Origin: Roseivirga pacifica
GTDB lineage: Bacteria > Bacteroidota > Bacteroidia > Cytophagales > Cyclobacteriaceae
Direction: 5' to 3'
Assembly (NCBI RefSeq): GCF_900111145.1
Contig: NZ_FOIR01000003.1
Coordinates: 390,100-454,099 of the forward strand
Length of the DNA: 64,000 bases
Shown: positions 25,662-33,618 of the stretch, one piece after another
How positions within the stretch are numbered: the stretch's first letter is position 1
How the letters are laid out: every line of letters starts with the position of its first letter
Translations under genes and position numbers: made by a program
The notes under the pieces: model-generated
Seen by the model: only the letters and a program-made list of their open reading frames with translations
The model's database searches: none
Told to the model about the DNA's origin: nothing

Positions 25662-26417
25662 TTGCCGGCATTGAAGAAGAGAGTTCTAATTGTGGATGAT
25701 AATGCGGTAAATCGCAAATATTTAAAAACCGTTCTGAAAGACTACGACCTTACCGAGGCCGAAAATGGTATTGAAGCTTTAGAGCAATTTAATACTACCG
25801 CAGCCGACCTGATACTTATGGACATTCAGATGCCAGTGATGGACGGCATGGAGTGCATGAAGGTGCTAAGAGATAAAAATGTATCAATTCCCATTTTGGC
25901 AATCACTGCCTTTTCAGGAAATGAAGATCGAGACAAATTTATAAATGAAGGTTTTAGCGATTTTTTGGCAAAACCACTTCCCCCCAACACTATAAGAACA
26001 GTTGTAGGTAATTGGCTCAGCCCCGACAAGCAAACATTACAAGTTTATACAAACAAAAAACCCGATTACAGCGAGTTTGACCTAGATATTATTGAAGATT
26101 TAAAAAAATATTTAACCGAAAACGAGTACAAAAAACTAGTAGTAGATTTTATAGATGAGACTAAAATATTCTTAAATAATATTGATTTACTCACAAATAA
26201 AGATGACTTCTCATCAATAATCCGTATTTTACATACTATTAAGGGAAATGCAGCTTCGTTAGGATTCTACCGTTTATCCAAGCTATCTGCCGTTCTTGAA
26301 GCGAAATTAAAAAATGAGCAATTTCAAAATTTTTCGGATAACTTCGAGGCTTTTAAAAGTAATGCGTACGCTTCATTCGAAGCATTCAAGACTCAACTAA
26401 ACAGAAACGATGACTAA
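25662..26417 (+). CDS. Response regulator with C-terminal HPt domain (REC-HPt)
   Basis: 251 residues from TTG at 25662; an in-frame stop at 25650 and the absence of any ATG mean the start must be TTG (25662 or 25671). REC domain at about 5-121: acidic pair D12-D13, phosphoacceptor D54 in LILMDIQMPVMDG, T82, and K104 in AKPLPP. Linker to about 140, then an HPt domain with phosphoacceptor His191 in HTIKGNAASLGFYRLS. No kinase or DNA-binding domain is present, so it is a phosphate shuttle. It overlaps the next REC gene by 8 bases. Confidence 0.9.
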   Translation: MPALKKRVLIVDDNAVNRKYLKTVLKDYDLTEAENGIEALEQFNTTAADLILMDIQMPVMDGMECMKVLRDKNVSIPILAITAFSGNEDRDKFINEGFSDFLAKPLPPNTIRTVVGNWLSPDKQTLQVYTNKKPDYSEFDLDIIEDLKKYLTENEYKKLVVDFIDETKIFLNNIDLLTNKDDFSSIIRILHTIKGNAASLGFYRLSKLSAVLEAKLKNEQFQNFSDNFEAFKSNAYASFEAFKTQLNRNDD

Positions 26418-26790
26418 CGATAGCTATAAGAAAGTACTTGTTGCGGAAGACAGCTCGGTTATTCAAAATCTTTTAAAGAAGATTTTACTTTTTGAAAACT
26501 GCAAGATTACTTCTGCCAAAGACGGGCAAAAAGTGCTTGATATCTTTGAAAAAGAGGACTTCGACTTAATTATCATGGATATTAATCTACCGCATGTAGA
26601 TGGACTAGAAGCCACACGAATTATTCGCGCTAGCAACTCAAAAAATGCTAACATTCCAATTATTGGCATTTCTGGCAATGCTAAGAACTTGCCCGAAAGT
26701 GATTTTATAGATGCCGGAATGAACGATTACATGCAAAAACCACTTAACTACGATAAGCTAATAGAGCTGGTAAAAAAATACACTAACTAG
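26410..26790 (+). CDS. Single-domain response regulator (CheY-like)
   Basis: 126 residues. All REC residues are present: E13-D14 acidic pair, D57 in IIMDINLPHVDG, a Ser/Gly position in GISGNAK and the Lys in QKPLNYDKL. No output domain, so it acts by protein contact or as a phosphate sink. Start ATGACTAACG overlaps the REC-HPt end by 8 bases, implying coupled translation and a shared relay. A small conserved gene follows by 4 bases. Confidence 0.93.
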   Translation: MTNDSYKKVLVAEDSSVIQNLLKKILLFENCKITSAKDGQKVLDIFEKEDFDLIIMDINLPHVDGLEATRIIRASNSKNANIPIIGISGNAKNLPESDFIDAGMNDYMQKPLNYDKLIELVKKYTN

Positions 26791-26794
26791 GCCT

Positions 26795-27070
26795 ATGACT
26801 ATACGTTATACAAAGCAGTTTCTTGGCAAACTTGAAGATATTTTTGCAGAGTCTGACTATGTATTACGCTACGAAAAAGGAAACTTCAAATCGGGCTATT
26901 GTCTGCTTAACGACACCAAAATAGCCATCGTTAATAAATACTACACTACCGAGGGAAAAATCAGTTGTTTGATTGATATTCTTAAATCCATAGAGCTTGA
27001 TAAAAGCAAACTGACTGAGAAAAACGCTAAACTTTTAGTAGAATTGTCGCAAACATCGCTCGAGCTTTGA
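26795..27070 (+). CDS. Conserved small protein of unknown function
   Basis: 91 residues beginning MTIRYTKQFLGKLEDIFAES. It has strands and helices (DYVLRYEKGNFKSGYCLLND, KIAIVNKYYTTEGKI, CLIDILKSI) and no signal or membrane segment. It looks like a Bacteroidota protein usually encoded before a PhnP-like hydrolase; function not known to me. It lies 4 bases after the REC gene, and its stop overlaps the TTG start of the next gene, so it belongs to one operon with them. Confidence 0.75.
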   Translation: MTIRYTKQFLGKLEDIFAESDYVLRYEKGNFKSGYCLLNDTKIAIVNKYYTTEGKISCLIDILKSIELDKSKLTEKNAKLLVELSQTSLEL

Positions 27071-27828
27071 TTGTAACAATTTTAGGATCCGGAACCTCTC
27101 AAGGTGTACCAGTAATAGGCTGTAATTGTGCAGTTTGTAAATCATTAGACTTTAGGGATAAAAGGCTACGTGCTAGCATTCATATTGCAATAGACAACCG
27201 TAGCTTTATAATAGATTCCGGCCCCGACTTCAGACAACAAGTGCTTAGAGAAGGTATTTCAAGTCTTGATGCGCTGCTTTTCACCCACGAGCACAAAGAC
27301 CATACAGCTGGAATGGATGACATTCGGTCTTTTAACTTTCTACAAGAGAGAGACATGCCTGTTTATGCTAGAAAACAGGTACTGGATCAACTGAAGCAAG
27401 AATATGCGTACGTTTTTGCGGCATCTAAATACCCGGGGGTGCCTCGTGTGGAAGTTCATGAAATTAAGAATGAAGACTTCATAGTCGAGGGAATAAAAGT
27501 CACCCCCATTGAAGTACTTCACTATAAGCTGCCAGTTTTTGGCTACCGCATTGGAGACTTCGCCTACATTACCGACATGAAGTCCATTAGCGATGAGGAA
27601 TTTGAAAAGCTGAATGGAGTAAAAGCGCTTGTAGTAAATGCCCTGCAACAAACACCTCATATTAGCCATCTCACGCTTGAAGAAGCCATAGACTTTGCTC
27701 AGAAAGTAGGAGCCGAGCAAACCTACCTTACACACTTAAGCCATAAAATGGGCAAGCAGCGTGATGTCGAGAAAATGCTACCAGAAAACATTGCCATAGC
27801 TTTTGATGGACTTAAAATAGCGCTCTAA
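27067..27828 (+). CDS. MBL-fold metallohydrolase, PhnP-like
   Basis: 253 residues starting at TTG (27067-27069), which overlaps the previous stop codon (TTGA). The opening IVTILGSGTSQGVPVIGCNCAVC is the family start, including the cysteines of the structural zinc site. The metal motif is FTHEHKDHTAGMDD (HxHxDH), with later HYKLPVFGYRIGD, TDMK and THLSH. PhnP cleaves cyclic phosphodiesters; many relatives act on other small phosphoesters, so the substrate is open. The next gene starts in the last base of its stop codon. Confidence 0.93.
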   Translation: MIVTILGSGTSQGVPVIGCNCAVCKSLDFRDKRLRASIHIAIDNRSFIIDSGPDFRQQVLREGISSLDALLFTHEHKDHTAGMDDIRSFNFLQERDMPVYARKQVLDQLKQEYAYVFAASKYPGVPRVEVHEIKNEDFIVEGIKVTPIEVLHYKLPVFGYRIGDFAYITDMKSISDEEFEKLNGVKALVVNALQQTPHISHLTLEEAIDFAQKVGAEQTYLTHLSHKMGKQRDVEKMLPENIAIAFDGLKIAL

Positions 27829-29378
27829 TGCTATTCAATTACTACACACTAAAAAGGTTAACAGCGCAGTTAGCCCCTAAACTTGAAGGTGCTAGATGGA
27901 TAGAAAGCTTTACCCAAAGCAAAAACGAACTAATAATTGCACTCAAATTATCAAACGGTCAACCCTTCTACATACGTTGCACACTGTTGCCTGAGCTATC
28001 CACCCTCTCCTTTCCCAAGGAATTTCATAAAAGCAGAAAAAACACAGCTGAGCTTTTTACCTCACTAAGGGAGCAATCAGTCACTGGTCTTGAGCAATTC
28101 TTAAATGAGCGCGCATTTGCCCTGCACTTTAGCAACGGTCACACCTTGCTTTTTAAACTACATGGCAACCGCGGAAATATCGTTCTGTTTAAAGACCAAC
28201 AAGTACACGAGCTATTTAGAAATAAACTGGCCAAAGATTATGAATTGGAGCTAGCAACTTTAGACCGTGAGATAGATCAGTCAAAGGAAGCTTTTCTTAG
28301 TTCTGAGCAGCTCAGTCAAGTATTTCCAACTTTCGGAAAGGAAGTCACCGCGTACTTAAATGAGCATAATTTTCATGAAATAGATAAAAGCGCACAATGG
28401 CAACTAATTAAAAATACACTAAGCAAGTTGGAACAAGATGACTTCTTACTCCTAAAGAAAGAAGGTAAATTCATCTTCAGTCTGCTTCCGTTAAAAGGCT
28501 TTGAGCTTGAAGTACTCGGCTCCTCGCCTATTGATGCGCTCAACACATACTTCAGGTACTTCACAAGGCACTACTACCTACAGCATGAAAAGGCAGAAGC
28601 GCAAAAACTAATAAAAGCTGAGATTAAAAAGGGAGAGAACTATTGTAAAAAGACCTCGCAAAAGCTTGAACAACTAAAAACAGGTACTGCTCCGAACCAA
28701 CTTGCTGACATTATCATGGCCAACATGCATGCCATACCAACAGGAAGCACTAGCACAACACTATTCAACTTCTACAACAACAAGCAAGTGACCATTCCCT
28801 TAAAAAAGGATTTGAGCCCACAAAAGAATGCAGAGCGTTACTATCGCAAAGCGAAAAACCGAAAAATAGAATTAGAGACACTAGAAAAGAACCTTGCCGA
28901 AAAGGAAGAAAAGTTACTCAAACTGTACGAACAGGCTGAAACCGTAGCTCAAACAGATGACCTTAGGGCACTTAGAAAGTTAATAAAGAACGAAGCGGTA
29001 ATACCTGACAAAGAGGAAATAAAACCCTATAAAGCTTTCGAAGTTGACGGCTTTAAAGTTTGGGTTGGTAAAAACGCCAAATCGAATGACCAACTCACGC
29101 TAAAGCTTTCTTATAAAGAAGACGTTTGGTTGCACGCCAAAGACTGCCCTGGGTCACACGTACTTATTAAGCACCAAGCCGGCAAAAGCATTGCCAAGCA
29201 CACGCTCGAAAGAGTGGCCGAAATAGCAGCGTACTATTCAAAAAGAAAAACCGACAGTTTAGTGCCGGTTATATATACAAGTGCAAAATTTGTTCGCAAA
29301 AGAAAAGGCAGCCCAGCAGGACAAGTTGTTGTCGACAAAGAAAACGTACTACTGGTGGTGCCTAAAGGGCCGAATTAA
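27828..29378 (+). CDS. rqcH: NFACT-family RNA-binding protein (RqcH/FbpA-like)
   Basis: 516 residues. An NFACT-N domain is at 1-220 (NGHTLLFKLHGNRGNIVLF), a coiled coil at about 250-300 and 345-385 (YRKAKNRKIELETLEKNLAEKEEKL), and an NFACT-R domain at 400-515 with FKVWVGKNAKSNDQLT, DVWLHAKDCPGSHV and PAGQVVVDKENVLLVV. RqcH binds split 50S subunits and recruits tRNA-Ala for alanine tailing. The gene name rests on the family; the Bacteroidota member is shorter than the Bacillus one. Its start codon shares a base with the previous stop, and it overlaps the convergent pyk by 4 bases. Confidence 0.85.
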   Translation: MLFNYYTLKRLTAQLAPKLEGARWIESFTQSKNELIIALKLSNGQPFYIRCTLLPELSTLSFPKEFHKSRKNTAELFTSLREQSVTGLEQFLNERAFALHFSNGHTLLFKLHGNRGNIVLFKDQQVHELFRNKLAKDYELELATLDREIDQSKEAFLSSEQLSQVFPTFGKEVTAYLNEHNFHEIDKSAQWQLIKNTLSKLEQDDFLLLKKEGKFIFSLLPLKGFELEVLGSSPIDALNTYFRYFTRHYYLQHEKAEAQKLIKAEIKKGENYCKKTSQKLEQLKTGTAPNQLADIIMANMHAIPTGSTSTTLFNFYNNKQVTIPLKKDLSPQKNAERYYRKAKNRKIELETLEKNLAEKEEKLLKLYEQAETVAQTDDLRALRKLIKNEAVIPDKEEIKPYKAFEVDGFKVWVGKNAKSNDQLTLKLSYKEDVWLHAKDCPGSHVLIKHQAGKSIAKHTLERVAEIAAYYSKRKTDSLVPVIYTSAKFVRKRKGSPAGQVVVDKENVLLVVPKGPN

Positions 29379-30808
29379 TCGGCCACGTTTAGCTTCATTG
29401 TATTGGTTCTACCCATTTCTTTCAATGGCATACTAGCTGTAGTGATAAATACATCACCAGCTTCAATGTAACCATGCTTCTTCAAAATCTCTTCTTGGTC
29501 TTTAAAAGTAGCATCTGTAGACTCCCTTTTATCGAAGAAGAAACCTCTAACTCCCCACACCAAACTAAGCTTAGTAAGCATTTGCTCATTTGGAGTAAAA
29601 ATAAAGATACCCGCGTGAGGTCTGTGAGAAGAAAGCTTGAAAGCCGTATAACCAGATACTGTATTACCAATTACCGCCTTACCATTCACTTGGCTACTCA
29701 ACTTACAAGCAGCTAACATCACATTATCGTTCAAGTAGGTATCGCTGCCCTCGTGAGGCATATGAAATTTATCATAAATATTCGCAGAACCTTCAACTGC
29801 AGCAATGGTTTTAGCCATGCTCAGTACAGCCTCAATTGGGTAGCTTCCTGCTGCCGTTTCAGCACTAAGCATCATTGCATCAGCACCATCCAATACAGCA
29901 TTGGCAACGTCATTAGTTTCAGCTCTTGTAGGACGAGGATTCTTGATCATGCTCTCCATCATTTGGGTAGCAATAATCACAGGCTTGGCAGCCTTGTTAC
30001 ACTTGTCCACCATCATTTTCTGAGCCATAGGAACTTCTTCCATCACAATCTCAACACCAAGGTCTCCACGTGCTACCATTAGCGCATCAGACGCAGCAAT
30101 AATATCATCGATATTCTGAAGTGCCTCAGGCTTTTCAATCTTGGCAACTACGCGGATATCCTTACCAGCATCGGCAATTCTTTTCTTAATATCTAAAATA
30201 TCCTGTCCAGTTCTTACAAAAGACAACGCCACCCAGTCAACATCCTGAGAGATACCAAAGGTTAAATCCTCTTTGTCTTTTTCGGTTAAAGCTGGTGCCG
30301 AAACCTTAGTAAATGGTAGGTTAATACCCTTACGAGATTTAAGTATACCACCATACTTAACCTCACACACCACATCGGTACCCTTAATCTCTTTAACAAA
30401 TAGCTCAAGGTTTCCATCGTCAATCAATACGGTGTCGCCAACATTAACATCGTCTGCAAACTGCTGGTACGATGTACTCACTCGCTCAGAGGTTCCCTCG
30501 CACTGTTCTGTGCTTATAATTAGGTCTTGTCCTTCTACTATTTCAACGCCATTATCCTTTACCGTTTCAACACGGATTTTTGGCCCTTGCAAGTCTTGCA
30601 AAATAGCCACGTGGCTACCCAGTTCTTTGTTTACTTCTCTAATTCTTTGAATTACGCCCTGGTGAGTAGCGTGATCTCCATGAGAAAAATTTAGACGGAA
30701 AACGTTTACACCCGCTTTCACAAGTTCGGTTAAAACCTCTTTGGACTGGCTAGCAGGCCCAACAGTTGCGACAATTTTCGCGTGATTTCGGTTCTTAAAG
30801 TGAGTCAT
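29375..30808 (-). CDS. pyk: Pyruvate kinase
   Basis: 477 residues, full length. N-terminal KIVATVGPASQSKEVL and NVFRLNFSHGDH; active-site region VVAKIEKPEAL and VARGDLGVEI; ATQMMESMIKNPRPTRAET contains the substrate-binding threonine; DGADAMMLSAETAAGSYP is the family signature. The C-terminal allosteric domain is present. It makes pyruvate and ATP from phosphoenolpyruvate. It follows the IPExxxVDY gene by one base and is clearly co-transcribed with it. Confidence 0.98.
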   Translation of the reverse strand: MTHFKNRNHAKIVATVGPASQSKEVLTELVKAGVNVFRLNFSHGDHATHQGVIQRIREVNKELGSHVAILQDLQGPKIRVETVKDNGVEIVEGQDLIISTEQCEGTSERVSTSYQQFADDVNVGDTVLIDDGNLELFVKEIKGTDVVCEVKYGGILKSRKGINLPFTKVSAPALTEKDKEDLTFGISQDVDWVALSFVRTGQDILDIKKRIADAGKDIRVVAKIEKPEALQNIDDIIAASDALMVARGDLGVEIVMEEVPMAQKMMVDKCNKAAKPVIIATQMMESMIKNPRPTRAETNDVANAVLDGADAMMLSAETAAGSYPIEAVLSMAKTIAAVEGSANIYDKFHMPHEGSDTYLNDNVMLAACKLSSQVNGKAVIGNTVSGYTAFKLSSHRPHAGIFIFTPNEQMLTKLSLVWGVRGFFFDKRESTDATFKDQEEILKKHGYIEAGDVFITTASMPLKEMGRTNTMKLNVAD

Positions 30809-30809
30809 G

Positions 30810-31238
30810 TTAGAATATTAGGTTGTCTCTGGATTTTAGCGAATCCAAATCTACTTTCATTGCAAATTGCACGAAAGGTATTTCTTTGATTTTGTTTAGG
30901 AAAACGTTCTCATCGAAAGTACTGGATTCGTTTTCCAAAAGTAAAAAATAGTCAAAATTCTTGAGTTCGGGCAATAGGTAGGCATTGAACAGTTCAGTCC
31001 CCTCTTCGGCCCTATTCTTTAATAGTTTAAAAGTACGGTATTCTGTTTTATGCTCGTAGTTAACAATGGCCAGTTTTTTATTAGCGGCAAACTCCAACAC
31101 TATGTTTTCTTGCTTGGCGAGAGAAAAGTCTAACTTTTCATTTAAAAACCATGCTAAGCGGTAAGGTTTAAGGTTTACAGTTAAGGCTATTAAAGTAAAG
31201 TTGAAATCGTATGTTATCTGTAGCTTGTTCTTTCCCAT
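30810..31238 (-). CDS. IPExxxVDY-family protein
   Basis: 142 residues from the ATG at 31236-31238 (MGKNKLQITYDFNFTLIALT); a GTG 18 bases earlier is possible, but an unusual GGAGG Shine-Dalgarno-like sequence (minus strand, 4 bases before this ATG) supports the chosen start. The closing EIPFVQFAMKVDLDSLKSRDNLIF corresponds to the family's IPE/VDY end. Function is unknown, but the gene is a marker of Bacteroidota and is usually next to pyk and acpP-fabF-rnc, exactly as here. It is the first gene of the IPExxxVDY-pyk operon. Confidence 0.88.
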   Translation of the reverse strand: MGKNKLQITYDFNFTLIALTVNLKPYRLAWFLNEKLDFSLAKQENIVLEFAANKKLAIVNYEHKTEYRTFKLLKNRAEEGTELFNAYLLPELKNFDYFLLLENESSTFDENVFLNKIKEIPFVQFAMKVDLDSLKSRDNLIF

Positions 31239-31300
31239 TTTTCCTCCAAAAAACACTCAAAATGGCCACTCTGAGGTGCAGGACAAGATTAAAAAATATG

Positions 31301-31331
31301 TTTGACATTATTGTTAAATTGCATTTCTTTG
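31301..31331 (+). promoter_or_regulatory. Promoter of acpP-fabF-rnc-nadE
   Basis: TTTG at 31301-31304, 19-base spacer, and TTTCTTTG at 31324-31331 (7 of 8 matches to TAnnTTTG). The acpP ATG at 31361 lies about 30 bases downstream. Confidence 0.55.
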
Positions 31332-31360
31332 CAGCGAGTTTTAACTAAAATTTATCCAAA

Positions 31361-31600
31361 ATGTCAGAAATTGCATCAAAAGTTAAGAGTATCATCATCG
31401 ACAAGTTAGGTGTTGAAGATTCTGAAGTTACTCCTGAAGCTAGCTTTACGAACGATCTAGGAGCTGATTCTCTTGACACTGTTGAGTTGATCATGGAATT
31501 CGAGAAGGAATTCAATATCTCTATTCCAGACGACCAAGCAGAGAACATTGCAACTGTTGGCGATGCCATCTCATACCTAGAAGCAAACGTACAACAATAA
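31361..31600 (+). CDS. acpP: Acyl carrier protein
   Basis: 79 residues, strongly acidic. The 4'-phosphopantetheine site is Ser37 in [11 protein letters not shown]. The surrounding helices ([48 protein letters not shown]) are complete. It carries the growing acyl chain in fatty-acid synthesis. It is the first gene of acpP-fabF-rnc, with 21 bases to fabF. Confidence 0.98.
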   Translation: MSEIASKVKSIIIDKLGVEDSEVTPEASFTNDLGADSLDTVELIMEFEKEFNISIPDDQAENIATVGDAISYLEANVQQ

Positions 31601-31621
31601 TTACCACCTTACGACTCGTAT

Positions 31622-32872
31622 ATGCAATTAAAAAGAGTTGTAGTAACAGGCCTTGGCGCACTTACACCTTTAGGAAACAATCTTGAGACCTACTGGTCCA
31701 ACTTGTTGAAGGGTGTAAGTGGTGCTGGACCAATCACAAGGTTCGATCCCGAAAAATTCAAGACCAAGTTTGCATGCGAAGTAAAGGATTACGATCCATT
31801 AAACTACTTCGACAGAAAAGAGGTGCGCAAAATGGATCTCTTTACGCAGTATGCAATGATTTCGTCTGAAGAAGCGATTAAGGACTCTGGTTTAGACCTA
31901 GAGAAACTTAACCGCGAGAAAGCAGGTGTAATTTGGGGGTCTGGAATTGGGGGCCTTAGAACTTTCCAGGAAGAAGTTTCTTCATTCTCACAGGGTGACG
32001 GAACTCCTCGCTTCAACCCTTTCTTTATACCAAAAATGATCGCGGACATTTCTGCTGGAATGATCTCGATCAAATACGGTTTTCACGGACCAAATTTCGT
32101 AACTGTTTCAGCTTGTGCTTCGGCAACCAACGCCATGATTGACGCCATGACCTATATTAAATTAGGCAAGGCGAATGTTATGATCACTGGTGGTTCTGAG
32201 GCTTCTGTAGTTGAGGCAGGAATGGGAGGTTTTAACGCAATGAAAGCACTTTCTGAGCGTAACGATTCTCCTGAAACGGCTTCAAGACCTTTTGATAAAG
32301 ATCGCGATGGTTTTGTGTTGGGTGAAGGTTCTGGAGCGTTGATACTTGAAGAATATGAACATGCGAAAGCCCGTGGCGCCAAAATCTACGCTGAAGTAGT
32401 TGGCGGTGGAATGTCGGCCGATGCGCATCATATAACTGCACCACACCCAGAAGGGCTTGGCGCACATAACGTAATGGTGAACGCGCTGGAAGATGCGCAA
32501 ATGAAGCCAGAAGAAATAGACTATATCAACGTACACGGTACTTCAACACCTTTGGGTGATGTAAGTGAGGTGATTGCGATTGAAAGAGTCTTCGGAGAAC
32601 ACGCATACAATTTGAACATCAGTTCCACTAAATCAATGACTGGCCACCTGCTGGGTGCTGCCGGAGCCATTGAGGCAATTGCCAGTGTAATGGCCATTAA
32701 GGAACAGGTGGTACCCCCTACCATTAACCACTTTACAGACGATGAGCGTTTCGACCCTCGTTTGAACTTTACGTTCAACAAGGCTCAGAAAAGAGAAGTA
32801 AACGCTGCATTGAGTAATACTTTTGGTTTTGGTGGACACAATACTTCAGTTGTTTTCCGTAAAATCGATTAA
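31622..32872 (+). CDS. fabF: Beta-ketoacyl-ACP synthase II
   Basis: 416 residues, typical length. Catalytic Cys165 in VSACASATNAM, His305 in NVHGTSTPLGD and His342 in KSMTGHLLGAAG. Other family parts are VVTGLGALTPLG and NTFGFGGHNTSVVF. It extends acyl-ACP by condensation with malonyl-ACP. Located between acpP and rnc, a conserved order. Confidence 0.98.
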   Translation: MQLKRVVVTGLGALTPLGNNLETYWSNLLKGVSGAGPITRFDPEKFKTKFACEVKDYDPLNYFDRKEVRKMDLFTQYAMISSEEAIKDSGLDLEKLNREKAGVIWGSGIGGLRTFQEEVSSFSQGDGTPRFNPFFIPKMIADISAGMISIKYGFHGPNFVTVSACASATNAMIDAMTYIKLGKANVMITGGSEASVVEAGMGGFNAMKALSERNDSPETASRPFDKDRDGFVLGEGSGALILEEYEHAKARGAKIYAEVVGGGMSADAHHITAPHPEGLGAHNVMVNALEDAQMKPEEIDYINVHGTSTPLGDVSEVIAIERVFGEHAYNLNISSTKSMTGHLLGAAGAIEAIASVMAIKEQVVPPTINHFTDDERFDPRLNFTFNKAQKREVNAALSNTFGFGGHNTSVVFRKID

Positions 32873-32874
32873 TA

Positions 32875-33618
32875 GTGCGGTTGTTCTTTAGCCGTATCAG
32901 GTCAATATTTACGACTTATTCTAAAGAAGATAAAAGGCTTATTGCTTCCATTAAAATGATGGTGGGCAGTAAGCCTTTAAACTTACGCCCCTACCGCGTT
33001 GCCGTGCAGCACACGTCGGTGGCTAAATCGGTAAAAAAGGGTTTTAAAGAGTCGAATGAAAGGCTTGAATACTTGGGCGATGCTGTTCTGGGAATGGTAG
33101 TTGCCGAATATCTCTTCAAAAAATATCCATTTAAAGACGAAGGCTTTCTTACCGAAGTAAGGTCAAGAATTGTAAGCCGAGATTCTTTAAACCGAGTAGC
33201 ACGTGCCATTGGTATTCCGGACATTGTAAAATTCGATAGAAGGCGGAAAACGCCAAACTCGCACAAATCGCTCTATGGCAACACGCTCGAAGCAATGGTG
33301 GGCGCTATATTGATAGACCGCGGTTATAACTTTGCCCGTAAGTTTGTACTCAAAAAGTTGTTGGTACCTCACTATGATATAGACGAGATTCTGGCTACCA
33401 CAAAAAACTACAAGAGTAAACTAATTGAGTGGACTCAAAAGCACGCAAAAACGCCTAAATTCGAGCACTTGCAAACCATAGACAAGGGGCACTTTAAGGA
33501 ATTCATTATGCAGGTGACTGTAGATGAAGAACCAATTGCCAAAGGTCATGGTTTAAGCAAAAAGAAGGCTGAACAAGACGCAGCTCGCGAAGCCTGTATT
33601 AAGCTTGAAATTGAATAA
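32875..33618 (+). CDS. rnc: Ribonuclease III
   Basis: 247 residues from GTG at 32875, two bases after the fabF stop; no ATG is suitable before the catalytic domain. The catalytic signature NERLEYLGDAVLGMVVAEYLF is intact, and the second acidic site lies in NTLEAMVGAILIDRGY. The C-terminal dsRNA-binding domain includes HFKEFIMQVTVDEEPIAKGHGLSKKKAEQDAAREA. The enzyme cuts double-stranded RNA, including rRNA precursors. Confidence 0.97.
   Translation: MRLFFSRIRSIFTTYSKEDKRLIASIKMMVGSKPLNLRPYRVAVQHTSVAKSVKKGFKESNERLEYLGDAVLGMVVAEYLFKKYPFKDEGFLTEVRSRIVSRDSLNRVARAIGIPDIVKFDRRRKTPNSHKSLYGNTLEAMVGAILIDRGYNFARKFVLKKLLVPHYDIDEILATTKNYKSKLIEWTQKHAKTPKFEHLQTIDKGHFKEFIMQVTVDEEPIAKGHGLSKKKAEQDAAREACIKLEIE

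Noticed and set aside
29474..30650. Several plus-strand frames in pyk
   Set aside because: Shadows of a well-conserved gene; no start signals or family similarity.
31804..32839. Minus-strand frames in fabF
   Set aside because: Complement of a conserved gene in other frames.
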